Below are positions 16,007-26,931 of a stretch of 64,000 nt of DNA, piece by piece. This DNA is from Dissulfurispira thermophila. GTDB lineage: Bacteria > Nitrospirota > Thermodesulfovibrionia > Thermodesulfovibrionales > Dissulfurispiraceae. The DNA lies in the NCBI RefSeq assembly GCF_014701235.1, contig NZ_AP022873.1, forward strand, positions 248,001 through 312,000, given 5' to 3'. A model generated the notes under the pieces. That model was not told the DNA's origin and searched no databases. It saw only the letters and a list, made by a program, of their open reading frames with translations. The position numbers were made by a program, and so were the translations under genes. Each line of letters begins with the position of its first letter. Position 1 is the stretch's first letter.

Positions 16007-16189
16007 TTGGATATGGATTCTTTAAAGAACAAAATCAACGGGATTGAAAGACAAGAGATAATCAATGCCCTCAAAGAATGCAACTGGATTATGGCGAGGG
16101 CAGCAAGGAAGCTCGGCATAACTGAGAGGATGATCGGGTACAAGATCAAAAAATATGGAATCAGAAAGGAGGATGTGAATAAACAGTGA
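16007..16189 (+). CDS. Stand-alone Fis/NifA-type helix-turn-helix protein
   Basis: At most 60 residues: TTG start at 16007, or ATG at 16013 giving 58. The bulk is an HTH_8 (Fis-type) domain: RQEIINALKECNWIMARAAR, then KLGITERMIGYKIKKYGI. This matches the C-terminal DNA-binding domain of NifA-type enhancer-binding proteins, yet the GAF and AAA+ domains are absent and nothing upstream encodes them. It sits 7-25 bp after the expected transcription start of the sigma-54 promoter, with no clear Shine-Dalgarno. It may compete with or modulate a full enhancer-binding protein, or be the remnant of one. Confidence 0.7.
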   Translation: MDMDSLKNKINGIERQEIINALKECNWIMARAARKLGITERMIGYKIKKYGIRKEDVNKQ

Positions 16190-16236
16190 GCAGTAAAGAT
16201 GAGATTTTCTGTAATTTAAAATTCGGAGGTGTTGTG

Positions 16237-17055
16237 ATGAAGAAAATAAGGGTTTTAGTTTTGTCAATGGTTTTGGTGATCAGCTTTTCTGTCAGCAGTG
16301 TTTATGCTGAAGATAAAGTGACAGGCAGTGCATCTGTTGGTGTGTTCAATAGGTATATATTCAGGGGCTATGAGATAGGCTCTCACAGCGTTGTTATGCA
16401 GCCTTCTCTAAATGTTTCTTACAAAGGCTTTTCTGCAACCCTGTGGAGTAATATTGACAGCAATGAACATTCAACACAGTCCTTTGTGCCTGACAAGGAA
16501 GGACACAAGAGCTTTAATGAGACAGACTTGACATTGAGCTATACTTATTCTATTGACAAACTCAGTCTCACAGCGGGTTATATCTACTATGCAATGAAAT
16601 ACAATAATCCCCCAGGCGATACAGAGGAATTGTTTGTGAGTGCAAGCTATGACACATTGTTGAAACCCACGCTGTCCATATACAGAGACATAACATCATA
16701 CCCGGGGACTTATTTTAACTTTTCACTGTCGCATTCATTGCCGGTTTATAAGGATATGACACTCGATTTAGGCGCATCAGCCGGGTATTTTGTGGGCAGC
16801 GATGACTACTGGAAGACTTATGAATCATCAACAGGCGATTATACAGGCAAAAAATACAGCGCCTTTCATGATGGTATGGTGAAGGCTGGCTTTACAATTC
16901 CAATAGCGAAAAATCTGCTGATACAGCCTATTGCACAATACTGGTTCCCTCTTTCGAGCAAGGCAAAAAAGACAGTGGATGGAAATTCCTATAACCATAA
17001 TGGAAAACTGGATGATACCTTTGTGACAGGTATAAGTCTGACATTCAACTTTTAA
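16237..17055 (+). CDS. TorF-family putative outer-membrane porin
   Basis: 272 residues from the ATG at 16237. The longer open frame from 16186 is rejected because GGAGGTG at about 16226 fits the later start. The signal peptide is residues 1-22 (MKKIRVLVLSMVLVISFSV, cut after VYA). The mature part opens with GSASVGVFNRYIFRGYEIG, the signature of the TorF/CHP02001 beta-barrel family, and ends in a phenylalanine (LTFNF), as outer-membrane barrels do. It lies between the HTH gene and amtB and is likely a nitrogen-regulated outer-membrane channel. The substrate is unknown. Confidence 0.82.
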   Translation: MKKIRVLVLSMVLVISFSVSSVYAEDKVTGSASVGVFNRYIFRGYEIGSHSVVMQPSLNVSYKGFSATLWSNIDSNEHSTQSFVPDKEGHKSFNETDLTLSYTYSIDKLSLTAGYIYYAMKYNNPPGDTEELFVSASYDTLLKPTLSIYRDITSYPGTYFNFSLSHSLPVYKDMTLDLGASAGYFVGSDDYWKTYESSTGDYTGKKYSAFHDGMVKAGFTIPIAKNLLIQPIAQYWFPLSSKAKKTVDGNSYNHNGKLDDTFVTGISLTFNF

Positions 17056-17067
17056 CAGGAGGCAACT

Positions 17068-18773
<1,706 letters not shown>

Positions 18774-18777
18774 TTTT

Positions 18778-18810
18778 CCTACAAAATTGTAGCTCCTACA
18801 AAAATGTAGG
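18778..18810 (+). repeat. Double palindrome TACAAAATTGTA / TACAAAAATGTA, copy 2
   Basis: CCTACAAAATTGTAG followed by CTCCTACAAAAATGTAGG. Same order and orientation as copy 1 at 15897-15926. It begins 5 bp after the glnK stop and may act as a weak hairpin, but no T-run follows. Confidence 0.7.
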
Positions 18811-18835
18811 AAATTAGAAGTACCTGTTTTGATGA

Positions 18836-19150
18836 TATACCATTGGATACGATGATTCCCTCGATGCCTTCGGTGTTCACGGAATTGGCGGAATCATAGG
18901 CACACTTGCTACAGGGCTTTTTGCACAGAAGGCAATAAATCCGTCAGGTGCTGATGGATTGTTTTTTGGAAATCCAAGACTATTTATTACTCAATTAATA
19001 GCCGTGGCGATAACTATTGTCTATTCATTCATCGTGACTGCGGTTATATTGAAAGTGCTCGACAAGACTGTTGGGCTGAGGGTTGACGATGAGTCAGAGG
19101 TTGTTGGTCTTGATATATCACAGCATGGGGAGAGCGGATATAGCTTGTAG
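18836..19150 (+). pseudogene. C-terminal fragment of a second amtB
   Basis: About 104 codons in frame with the TAG at 19148-19150. It reads GYDDSLDAFGVHGIGGIIG, then helices, then VGLRVDDESEVVGLDISQHG, which aligns with the last quarter of AmtB at 17068. The frame is closed by a TGA at 18833 and there is no start codon in the right place, so the N-terminal three quarters are gone. The longest ATG-initiated remnant starts at 18959. It lies between glnK and the amidotransferase gene, suggesting that a second amtB once preceded the glnB gene at 20069. Confidence 0.88.
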
Positions 19151-19269
19151 TGTGCTTAATTTTTAGGCATGCTATGCTGCTTTTTTAAGCAAGTTGTATT
19201 TTATTTAAACTAAATTTTGTTATTTTTCAATGTATCCCATTCAGGCATGATAGTTGCTGTGTCTAATGT

Positions 19270-19992
19270 ATGTCTATTGTAATCTGTAAAAACATATCAT
19301 CAGAAGGACCCGGTACCATAGAAGATTTTCTTAAAACAAAAGAAATTCCTTATATGATTGTTGATTTGTCAAAGGGAGATGAGATTTTTGATACAGGAGT
19401 CTTTGACACCCTCATAATGATGGGCGGTCCTATGAGTGTTAATGAAGACGACATCTACCCATATATAAAAAAAGAGGAAGAGATGACCCGAGAGTTCATT
19501 ACTCAAAATAAAAGGGTTTTAGGTATCTGTCTTGGTGCACAGATAATAGCAAAGGCTTTGGGCTCAAGGGTTTATAAAGGCAGTCAAAAGGAGATAGGCT
19601 GGTATGATATAGAGCTTACATCTGAAGGAATTGCTGACCCTGTAATGAGGAAACTCGCAGTGCATCCTCATGTTGGGGATTTGTGGAAGAGATTCAAGGT
19701 ATTTCACTGGCACGGAGAGACCTTTGATATTCCTAAAGGGGGTGTAAGGCTTGCCAGCTCAGAGCTTTTCCCCAATCAGGCATTTAGGTATGGCAAGAAT
19801 GCCTATGCCTTTCAATTTCATATTGAAGTAACAAGAGATATGATATATGATTGGTTAAAAGACGAGGATATTGACCACGATAAGTTGAAGGCAGAGACAG
19901 AGAAATTCTATGAGGTCTATTATGGAAGGGCATGGAATTTCTATGAGGCATTTTTAAGTCAGGATAAGGTTGAGGTTAAGGTTAAGAATTAA
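19270..19992 (+). CDS. Class I glutamine amidotransferase-like protein
   Basis: 240 residues of the GMP-synthase-like glutamine amidotransferase family. The triad is visible: C87 in LGICLGAQ, and H184 and E186 in FQFHIEV. IGWYDIEL and FHWHGETFDIP are characteristic of stand-alone members, some of which hydrolyse glutamine or gamma-glutamyl compounds. Its place between a relic amtB, glnB and glnA suggests a role in glutamine or ammonia handling. The last residues (KVEVKVKN) are encoded by a GGTTGAGGTTAAGG repeat array. No good Shine-Dalgarno was seen. Confidence 0.85.
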   Translation: MSIVICKNISSEGPGTIEDFLKTKEIPYMIVDLSKGDEIFDTGVFDTLIMMGGPMSVNEDDIYPYIKKEEEMTREFITQNKRVLGICLGAQIIAKALGSRVYKGSQKEIGWYDIELTSEGIADPVMRKLAVHPHVGDLWKRFKVFHWHGETFDIPKGGVRLASSELFPNQAFRYGKNAYAFQFHIEVTRDMIYDWLKDEDIDHDKLKAETEKFYEVYYGRAWNFYEAFLSQDKVEVKVKN

Positions 19993-20047
19993 AAAACTTT
20001 GAATAATTCGAGGTTTAAAATCTTAACCTCAGCCTTAACCTTAACCT
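19968..20047 (+). repeat. Facing GGTTAAG repeat arrays after the amidotransferase gene
   Basis: GGTTGAGGTTAAGGTTAAG at the 3' end of the coding sequence faces CTTAACCTCAGCCTTAACC before glnB. The arms are complementary over most of their length and could form a hairpin in the transcript. Related array at 40119-40150. Confidence 0.7.
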
Positions 20048-20065
20048 ATAACGAGTAGGAGGTGA

Positions 20066-20407
<342 letters not shown>

Positions 20408-20425
20408 AAACAAAGGAGGAAAAGC

Positions 20426-21838
20426 ATGACACCAAAGGATGTAATTAAAATGGCTCAGGAAAACAAGGCGGTAATGGTAAATTTCAAGTTCCTTGATTTT
20501 CCAGGAATCTGGCAGCATTTTGCAGTGCCGATAGCAGAATTGAAAGAGGAGATATTTGAGGAAGGACTCGGCTTTGACGGCTCATCCATAAGGGGATGGC
20601 AGGCAATTCATACATCTGATATGCTGATAATCCCTGACCCCACAACGGCATTTATGGATCCATTTATGGAGTATCCAACAATAAGCCTGATATGCAATGT
20701 TGTAGACCCGATTACAAAGGAGTTTTATTCAAGGGATCCAAGATATATTGCACAAAAGGCAGAGGCATATCTTAAATCAACAGGCATAGGGGATACAGCA
20801 TATTTTGGTCCTGAGGCAGAGTTTTTTATCTTTGACGGCATCAGGTTTGACCAGAATGCACACAGCGGATATTATTTTATTGATTCTGTAGAGGGCATCT
20901 GGAACTCAGGTCGTGAAGAAAATCCCAATCTTGGCTACAAGCCAAGACACAAAGAAGGTTATTTCCCTGTGCCTCCAACAGATAGTCTGGTAAATCTCAG
21001 AACAGAGATGGTTATGGAGATGCAGAAAGTAGGTATTTATGTTGAGAGAGAGCATCATGAGGTTGCAACTGCGGGTCAGGCAGAGATAGATATGAGGTTC
21101 GATTCCCTCGTCAGGATGTCTGACAAGAACATGCTCTTCAAATATATAATCAAAAATGTTGCAAGGAGGCATGGTAAGACTGTGACATTCATGCCCAAGC
21201 CATTATTCGGAGACAATGGTTCAGGAATGCACTGCCATCAGAGCATCTGGAAGGGTGGGAAGCCTCTCTTTGCAGGTAATGGCTATGCAGGCCTGAGCGA
21301 ACTCGCTCTATATTATATTGGCGGCATATTAAAGCATGCAAAGGCACTTGCAGCAATCACAAACCCTACTACTAATTCATATAAGAGACTTACCCCGGGC
21401 TTTGAGGCACCTGTAAATCTTGCATACTCAGCAAGAAACCGTTCTGCATCCATAAGGATACCGACTTATTCGGCAAGCCCCAAGGCAAAGAGGATAGAGG
21501 TAAGATTCCCTGATCCATCATGCAACACATACCTTGCTTTCTCAGCTATGCTGATGGCGGGATTAGATGGCATAGAAAATAAGATACACCCGGGTGAGCC
21601 TCTTGATAAAGATATTTACGAACTCGGTCCTGAGGAACTTGCATCTGTTCCTACAATGCCTGGAAGTCTTGAGGAGGCACTTGATCACCTCGAAGAGGAC
21701 CATGAATTTTTGATGAAGGGTAATGTATTTACAGAAGATGCTATCGAGACATGGATAAACTATAAGAGGACAAGGGAAGTGGATGCCTTGAGATTGAGGC
21801 CGCATCCATACGAGTTTTTCCTGTATTACGATATTTAA
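20426..21838 (+). CDS. glnA: Glutamine synthetase, type I
   Basis: 470-residue dodecameric GS that makes glutamine from glutamate, ammonia and ATP. Visible signatures: [10 protein letters not shown] near 48, [10 protein letters not shown], the ATP-binding region [16 protein letters not shown], and [17 protein letters not shown]. Tyr398 in DIYELGPEE is the adenylylation site, so this is the GSI-beta subtype controlled by GlnE. Preceded by AAAGGAGGAAAA. It works with the PII protein just upstream and the ammonium transporter upstream of that to assimilate fixed or imported ammonium. Confidence 0.97.
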   Translation: MTPKDVIKMAQENKAVMVNFKFLDFPGIWQHFAVPIAELKEEIFEEGLGFDGSSIRGWQAIHTSDMLIIPDPTTAFMDPFMEYPTISLICNVVDPITKEFYSRDPRYIAQKAEAYLKSTGIGDTAYFGPEAEFFIFDGIRFDQNAHSGYYFIDSVEGIWNSGREENPNLGYKPRHKEGYFPVPPTDSLVNLRTEMVMEMQKVGIYVEREHHEVATAGQAEIDMRFDSLVRMSDKNMLFKYIIKNVARRHGKTVTFMPKPLFGDNGSGMHCHQSIWKGGKPLFAGNGYAGLSELALYYIGGILKHAKALAAITNPTTNSYKRLTPGFEAPVNLAYSARNRSASIRIPTYSASPKAKRIEVRFPDPSCNTYLAFSAMLMAGLDGIENKIHPGEPLDKDIYELGPEELASVPTMPGSLEEALDHLEEDHEFLMKGNVFTEDAIETWINYKRTREVDALRLRPHPYEFFLYYDI

Positions 21839-21858
21839 AAGAATAAACTGAAAGATTG

Positions 21859-21995
21859 GTGAAGGGGTGAAGGGGTGAATCGCCGAAGGCGGTAGCCTAA
21901 TCTTCAGTCGCTTCGCTCCTTCAGAATGACACATACACTTCCTCTTCATCTATTCTTCAGCTTAACCTTATGTCTTCTGTTGTCTGTCTTCTATG
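21859..21995 (+). repeat. Cluster of several short-repeat families between glnA and the GGDEF gene
   Basis: In order: GGTGAAGG units (21859-21878), CGCCGAAGGCG hairpin (21880-21890), TCGCTTCGCTCCTTCAGAAT (a REP-like motif, about 21909-21928), and GTCTTCTGTTGTCTGTCTTC (about 21971-21990). The same motifs occur separately elsewhere in the window. The two flanking genes converge here. Confidence 0.7.
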
Positions 21996-23727
21996 TTATA
22001 GGCACATTTGCAGCTATGACCTTATTTCTTCCTGTATTTTTTGCTGCATAAAGGGCATCGTCAGCAGACTGGATAATTTTTTCTGCAGAATCTCCATCTT
22101 CTGGATATGAAGAAACACCTATGCTCAATGTAATTTTGCCATCAGGCTGTGTTTCAGTACGAGGGAATTTATAGTTTTCTATTTCTGTCCTGATTCTTTC
22201 TGCTATTGTAATAGACTCCTCTTTGCATGTCTCTGGGAGCAGTGCAATGAATTCCTCTCCTCCGTATCTGCCTACTATATCTGTATCCCTCAAATTGTCA
22301 ACAATAATATCTGTCACGAGTTTTAAAAGGACATCGCCTTGTGGATGACCATGTGCGTCGTTATATTGCTTAAAATAATCAATATCCATCATCATGACTC
22401 CAAAGTTCTTATTGTATCTGTGTGCCCTGTGTATTTCTGATTCTAATGATTTAAGGAATGCACGACGATTTTTAATCCCTGTAAGACCGTCTATTTCAGA
22501 GAGTTCAAATGTCTTTTCATAAAGCCTTGCATTTGATATGGCAAGACTTGCTGCATCGAGGAGTCGCATGCATGCATCTATATCGCATTTTTCCTCAAGC
22601 CTTGATTTCCTTGTAATATCCACAATAAAGATTCCTATTGGCATAAACATATCGCATTCAACACACTGCCTTAGTTTTTCAATATTATTGCGCATTATCT
22701 TCCCATGGCAGTGAGTGCCTGAAATATACCAACATCTTTTGTCATTTGCATTGTATGCAGTGCAGCCTGTATCAGGCGGGCAGTGAAAATATTCATAGCA
22801 CTTAGACGAAAATGATGCATGCACAGGCAGTACTGCTATCTCTTTTGCATCCCTCATGAGCAATTTGAATACGAGGTTTTCGTATTCTGAGCTTACAACT
22901 GTTGATTCAAGTGTATGTGCCTTACAGCTAAGAAATGTGTCTGTAAATATATTTTTGTCAATAAGTGGTATGCCAAAACTAATATCACCGTCATCGTGGA
23001 CTAAAGATAGTTTGCTTTTGTCCAGAGGTATAAAGATGATGTTTGAATGGCTTGTTAGTGATGCAAGTTCTTCCTTAACTGTCTTTATAACATCATTGAG
23101 TACAATAGATGAGCGTAGTTTTTCAGAGAGTATGTAGAGCCGTTTTATCTCATCTTGTTTTTTGTAGAGCTTATCAGAGAGATAGGTTACGAAATATGCT
23201 GTAAGAATCAAAGTGCTTATAAATACCCCGCCGTATGCTGCTATTACAGAAAGGTTTGTAAAGAGCATTGGTTCGTCCCTGAATATTGCAAAATGGGGTA
23301 ATATCCCGATATGTTTAAGCCCCATAATGGCAGAAGGCAGAACGATTGCAACAGCAGCAAACCTGAATGTCCATTTTTTTGGTAAAATGATGCCGCTGAT
23401 CACAATGTGAAATATGTAGTAATATAAAAATGGGCTGTCGCAGCCTCCAGAAAAATATACAGCAGCAGCAAGTGCTATAAAATCAAGGCTGATTTGTCTG
23501 ATTGCACATTGCTGGAGGTCTTGCGTATAAGATTTTAGTTTATATTGGAAATACGCATTATATGTTGAAACAAATCCCAGTATCAGATAGACAGGTATCA
23601 GAGAGAATGTGAGTCCAGCTATTTCCCTGACAACATGGGTAGCAATGAGTACGCCCACGCATCCAATCCACCTGAGCTTTATAAGCCAGAGGAGTCTTTC
23701 CTTTATTTCTGACTGCTCATATTGCAT
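21991..23727 (-). CDS. Membrane-bound diguanylate cyclase with cysteine-rich sensor
   Basis: 578 residues: about six N-terminal membrane helices (1-200), a linker coiled coil, a GAF-like domain (about 205-400) with an inserted cysteine-rich module, and a C-terminal GGDEF domain. The active site is GGEEF at 489-493, and RDTD five residues before it is the product-inhibition I-site, so it should make c-di-GMP. The Cys-rich part (CYEYFHC, RCWYISGTHC, LRQCVECDMF) resembles the two-CW motif and may bind metal or an iron-sulfur cluster. Linked to two chemotaxis genes on the same strand. Confidence 0.88.
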   Translation of the reverse strand: MQYEQSEIKERLLWLIKLRWIGCVGVLIATHVVREIAGLTFSLIPVYLILGFVSTYNAYFQYKLKSYTQDLQQCAIRQISLDFIALAAAVYFSGGCDSPFLYYYIFHIVISGIILPKKWTFRFAAVAIVLPSAIMGLKHIGILPHFAIFRDEPMLFTNLSVIAAYGGVFISTLILTAYFVTYLSDKLYKKQDEIKRLYILSEKLRSSIVLNDVIKTVKEELASLTSHSNIIFIPLDKSKLSLVHDDGDISFGIPLIDKNIFTDTFLSCKAHTLESTVVSSEYENLVFKLLMRDAKEIAVLPVHASFSSKCYEYFHCPPDTGCTAYNANDKRCWYISGTHCHGKIMRNNIEKLRQCVECDMFMPIGIFIVDITRKSRLEEKCDIDACMRLLDAASLAISNARLYEKTFELSEIDGLTGIKNRRAFLKSLESEIHRAHRYNKNFGVMMMDIDYFKQYNDAHGHPQGDVLLKLVTDIIVDNLRDTDIVGRYGGEEFIALLPETCKEESITIAERIRTEIENYKFPRTETQPDGKITLSIGVSSYPEDGDSAEKIIQSADDALYAAKNTGRNKVIAANVPIT

Positions 23728-23748
23728 AATGTCAAGGCATTGACGCTT

Positions 23749-25647
23749 CTATCTGCACTCCCTTTTAATCCCATCAAGCAGGCTTGCAATTTGGTCTGAG
23801 ATGTCTTCCATTTCTTTGTAAATCCTCTCTGCCTTTAGTTTGTCTCCAGAGTTATATGCTGCTACTGCCTCTTTTGCCAGTGCGTGTATCCTTGCATGTG
23901 GCTCATCTATTGCCCTAAAGCTCGGCAGATTCCCGCACATCTCTTTTCCTTCTCCAAAATACCATTTGCCGAATCTACAGTTGTGATGGTCTGACAATTG
24001 TGATGGGTCAAGTGTTGTATCACCTTTCAAACATGCACCTATTTTGCCAATGAATATCCTGTGGTCTGTCTTTGCTAAATCAAGTATCATGAGTTCACTG
24101 CCTTTTGTCTTAAAACCAGCAGATGAATTCCTCAATTCCTCTGATATTTTTGTGAGTGCATTTACCTGATGCATTACATCCTCTGCCATCCTCTCCATGT
24201 CTTTAGAGATTGCTGATGTCTTCTCTATGTTCTTTGCCACTTCCTCTGATGCTGCTGATTGCTCATCTACTGCTGTGGCTATCTGTGTTATCTGGTCTTT
24301 TACCCTCTGCACTGCATCTACTATGTGGTTGAGTGAATCTCCTACCTTCCTTATGTATTCTGTTGCCTTTGTTACCTCATCTGATGCAGATGTCATTGTG
24401 TTAGATGTCTGCACAGATTCTTGCTGTATTGCTCCTATCTTTTCTGATATCTCGCCAGTGGCCTTTATTGTCCTTTCTGCAAGTTTCCTTACCTCATCTG
24501 CTACTACTGCAAATCCCCTTCCTTGCTCTCCAGCCCTTGCCGCCTCTATTGCTGCATTTAATGCCAATAGGTTTGTCTGGTCTGCTATGTCTTTGATTAC
24601 TGTTACTATGTCTCCTATCTCTGTTGCCCTGTTATTGAGTTTTTCTACCATTCCGGCAAGCTCTACTGTAGATGTATAAACGCTGTTTACTGTGTTTACT
24701 GCCCCGTCTGCTATTTCTTTGCCTTCATAGGCTGTCTTCATTGCATCTTCTGATGTCTCTGCTGCTACTGATGCATTTCTTGCTATGTCTGTTATTGTCT
24801 GAGACATCTCTTCTGCTGCTGTTGCTATTTGCGATGCTTGTCCTGATTGATTTTGTGCACCCTCTGCTGTTTTTTCAGCCCTTGTCTTTAATATATCCAC
24901 TGTTGATACTACATTGTTAGAGGCTATGAGTATGCTGTTTATCATATTGCCGAATGATGTAACCATTGTCTCCATTGCACATGAAAGGGTATTTATCTCA
25001 TCACCTTTTGTTCCGCATGTGACATCTACCTTGAGATTGCCCTTTGAAATCTCTTTTACATCCTCTGTGAGTTTCTCAAGTGGTCTTGCTATCTTTTTCT
25101 GGCTCATTATCCATATGCCTATCAGTATGATGAGGTTTAATATAAAGAGGATTATCTGTATTGTCTTGAGTGTCTTTACTTTACTGTCTGATAGTGCTGC
25201 AAAGATAGTGGTTGCCTCATCAGCTAATTTTAAAAAGTTTTCGCTTTCTTCAACGAGTGTTTTCAATGCTGATGGGTCGTTTTTTGCCTTCTCTATTGCC
25301 TCTTTGTATTTCTGCCATGATGCCTCAAGTTCTCTCATCTTTGAAAGGGCTTTTTCATCTGTTGCCTTTGGGAGTTTCCATTCTGTATCACCATTTATCA
25401 AGCCCTTTACTATCCTGTCGAGTGTTGTTATAAGTTCTGATATTTTGCTTTCTGTATCTACACTATGATGTTTTGCAAATACATATTTTGCAAGTCTCTG
25501 TGATATTGCCCTCTGTCTGCCTGAATAATTGACCACATTACCGTCATCTGCCATTTTGCTTAACTCATAGAATACCGCTCCCATACTGAGCAAAGAAAAA
25601 GCAAGTAACACTGCAACGATGATTTTAAGGCTTGTGCTGATTTTCAT
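23749..25647 (-). CDS. Methyl-accepting chemotaxis protein with C-terminal CZB domain
   Basis: 632 residues: TM1 (about 8-28), a PilJ-like four-helix sensor with [13 protein letters not shown] (nitrate/nitrite-sensor or type IV pili sensor type), TM2 (about 165-188), HAMP, and the MCP signalling domain (tip [19 protein letters not shown]). At the C-terminus is a CZB domain with the zinc-binding motif [10 protein letters not shown] and two further histidines (H at about 520 and in HARIHALAK). CZB domains sense zinc or hypochlorous acid in known chemoreceptors. It lies 22 bp from the diguanylate cyclase and upstream of it in transcription order. Confidence 0.93.
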   Translation of the reverse strand: MKISTSLKIIVAVLLAFSLLSMGAVFYELSKMADDGNVVNYSGRQRAISQRLAKYVFAKHHSVDTESKISELITTLDRIVKGLINGDTEWKLPKATDEKALSKMRELEASWQKYKEAIEKAKNDPSALKTLVEESENFLKLADEATTIFAALSDSKVKTLKTIQIILFILNLIILIGIWIMSQKKIARPLEKLTEDVKEISKGNLKVDVTCGTKGDEINTLSCAMETMVTSFGNMINSILIASNNVVSTVDILKTRAEKTAEGAQNQSGQASQIATAAEEMSQTITDIARNASVAAETSEDAMKTAYEGKEIADGAVNTVNSVYTSTVELAGMVEKLNNRATEIGDIVTVIKDIADQTNLLALNAAIEAARAGEQGRGFAVVADEVRKLAERTIKATGEISEKIGAIQQESVQTSNTMTSASDEVTKATEYIRKVGDSLNHIVDAVQRVKDQITQIATAVDEQSAASEEVAKNIEKTSAISKDMERMAEDVMHQVNALTKISEELRNSSAGFKTKGSELMILDLAKTDHRIFIGKIGACLKGDTTLDPSQLSDHHNCRFGKWYFGEGKEMCGNLPSFRAIDEPHARIHALAKEAVAAYNSGDKLKAERIYKEMEDISDQIASLLDGIKRECR

Positions 25648-25777
25648 ACGATAAAACCTCCTCAGTTTGTAGTTGATTTATTGGTGATAATATTTTATGT
25701 GGAACTCACTTCACATTATAAGCAAAAAAAAATTTACTTAAAAAATAACGTGTTTTCCTATAAATTTATTGTAAATA

Positions 25778-26299
25778 TCATTCAATTGCCTTTACAGCCT
25801 CGAGCATCATGGTTTCTTCTGCCTTTCCAAGTAGTCTATCCATATCAAGGAGTATTATAAGCCTGTCTTCAAGTTTTGCTATGCCTTTTATGAATTCCGT
25901 GCTTATATCTGATGCCATTGGAGGTGTTGGTTCAACTATGTTTGACGGCACCCTTAATACCTCTGATACTGAATCAACAACAAGACCCATTGTAATACCC
26001 TGAATGTCCATTATCATTATTCGTGATTGTTCGTCATTTTCTTTTTCAGCAAGTCCGAACTTTTTTCTGAGATTAACTACTGGTATGACTTTGCCCCTGA
26101 GGTTTATTACGCCTTCGACATAAGGTGGTGAATTTGGCACCCTTGTAATCTCTTTCATCCTATTTATTTCCTGGACCTTCAGGATGTCAACTGCGTATTC
26201 CTCATTGCCGAGGGTAAAGGTTACAAGTTGCAATATCGCATCGCTTCCTGAAGATTTCATTACCTCTGTTGTGCCTGATACTGCTACTAATTCGCTCAT
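25778..26299 (-). CDS. cheW: CheW-like chemotaxis adaptor
   Basis: 173-residue coupling protein linking receptors to CheA. LVTFTLGNEEYAVDILKVQEI, VEGVINLRGKVIPVVNLRKKF and DRLIILLDMDRLL are the standard CheW blocks. An N-terminal extension of about 23 residues precedes the domain. GGAGGTG is found just upstream of the start. It is the first gene of a small cheW-MCP-GGDEF cluster; no cheA is seen here. Confidence 0.93.
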   Translation of the reverse strand: MSELVAVSGTTEVMKSSGSDAILQLVTFTLGNEEYAVDILKVQEINRMKEITRVPNSPPYVEGVINLRGKVIPVVNLRKKFGLAEKENDEQSRIMIMDIQGITMGLVVDSVSEVLRVPSNIVEPTPPMASDISTEFIKGIAKLEDRLIILLDMDRLLGKAEETMMLEAVKAIE

Positions 26300-26386
26300 A
26301 TTACACCTCCCTTAAAAGATAGGTTCCCATCTTTTTTAGCTCATGGCTCATATTTAAGCAATTAAGTAGCAAAACAGTCAAGTAGA

Positions 26387-26854
26387 TCACAAATTTTTCT
26401 CTGATGATATTATTTTATTTATTATCTCTGTTGTAGATATACCCTCAACATATGGCAGGCTATAAACCTCTGTCACGATGTCAGAGCCAACAATGTCTTC
26501 TATTTTCCAGTCACCACCTTTTACAAGGACATCGGGCATGAGATGCTTGATCAGTTCATATGGGGTATCTTCATTAAATATTGTCACATAATCTACCATC
26601 TCAAGAGATGACAGGATTTCTGCTCGATGTCTTTCTGTATTTATTGGTCTCCCTGGTTTGATTTTACTTACAGATGAATCAGAGTTCAGGCCAACAATTA
26701 ATATATCTCCTAATTTTTTAGCTTCTCTTAGATACCTGATATGCCCGATATGTATTATGTCAAAACAGCCATTGGTGAAGACGATCTTCTTACCATTGGC
26801 CTTGAGCTTGTCAATCACTGTTTTTAGGTCATCCCAGTTCAGTATCTGTCCCAT
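26387..26854 (-). CDS. rfaE2: D-glycero-beta-D-manno-heptose 1-phosphate adenylyltransferase
   Basis: 155 residues of the nucleotidyltransferase family. TNGCFDIIHIGHIRYL contains the HxGH active-site motif and VKGGDWKIEDIVGSDIV is specific to RfaE2/HldE domain 2. It makes ADP-heptose for the LPS inner core. The kinase domain (RfaE1) that is fused in E. coli HldE is not present here and must be encoded elsewhere. Confidence 0.9.
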   Translation of the reverse strand: MGQILNWDDLKTVIDKLKANGKKIVFTNGCFDIIHIGHIRYLREAKKLGDILIVGLNSDSSVSKIKPGRPINTERHRAEILSSLEMVDYVTIFNEDTPYELIKHLMPDVLVKGGDWKIEDIVGSDIVTEVYSLPYVEGISTTEIINKIISSEKNL

Positions 26855-26862
26855 AATTTATG

Positions 26863-26931
26863 CTCATTGTTGATAGTTCATAGTGCATTGTCTTTATCGG
26901 TGAACATTGAACTGTGAACTGTGAACAACTT
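26863..26931 (-). repeat. GTTCATAG / GTTCACAG heptamer repeats around the nudix 3' end
   Basis: On the plus strand TTGATAGTTCATAGTGCATTG (about 26871-26890) and GAACTGTGAACTGTGAACA (about 26909-26927). The second block encodes the tail of the nudix protein (LFTVHSSMFT on the minus strand). Period 7; related blocks at 28671-28705, 33237-33256 and 47515-47538. Confidence 0.75.

Noticed and set aside
19161-19180. Second sigma-54 promoter before the amidotransferase gene
   Set aside because: AGGCATGCTATGCTGC has GG and GC separated by 11 rather than 10 bp.
24197-25468. Long plus-strand open frames opposite the CZB chemoreceptor
   Set aside because: Antisense shadows of the MCP coding region with biased composition.
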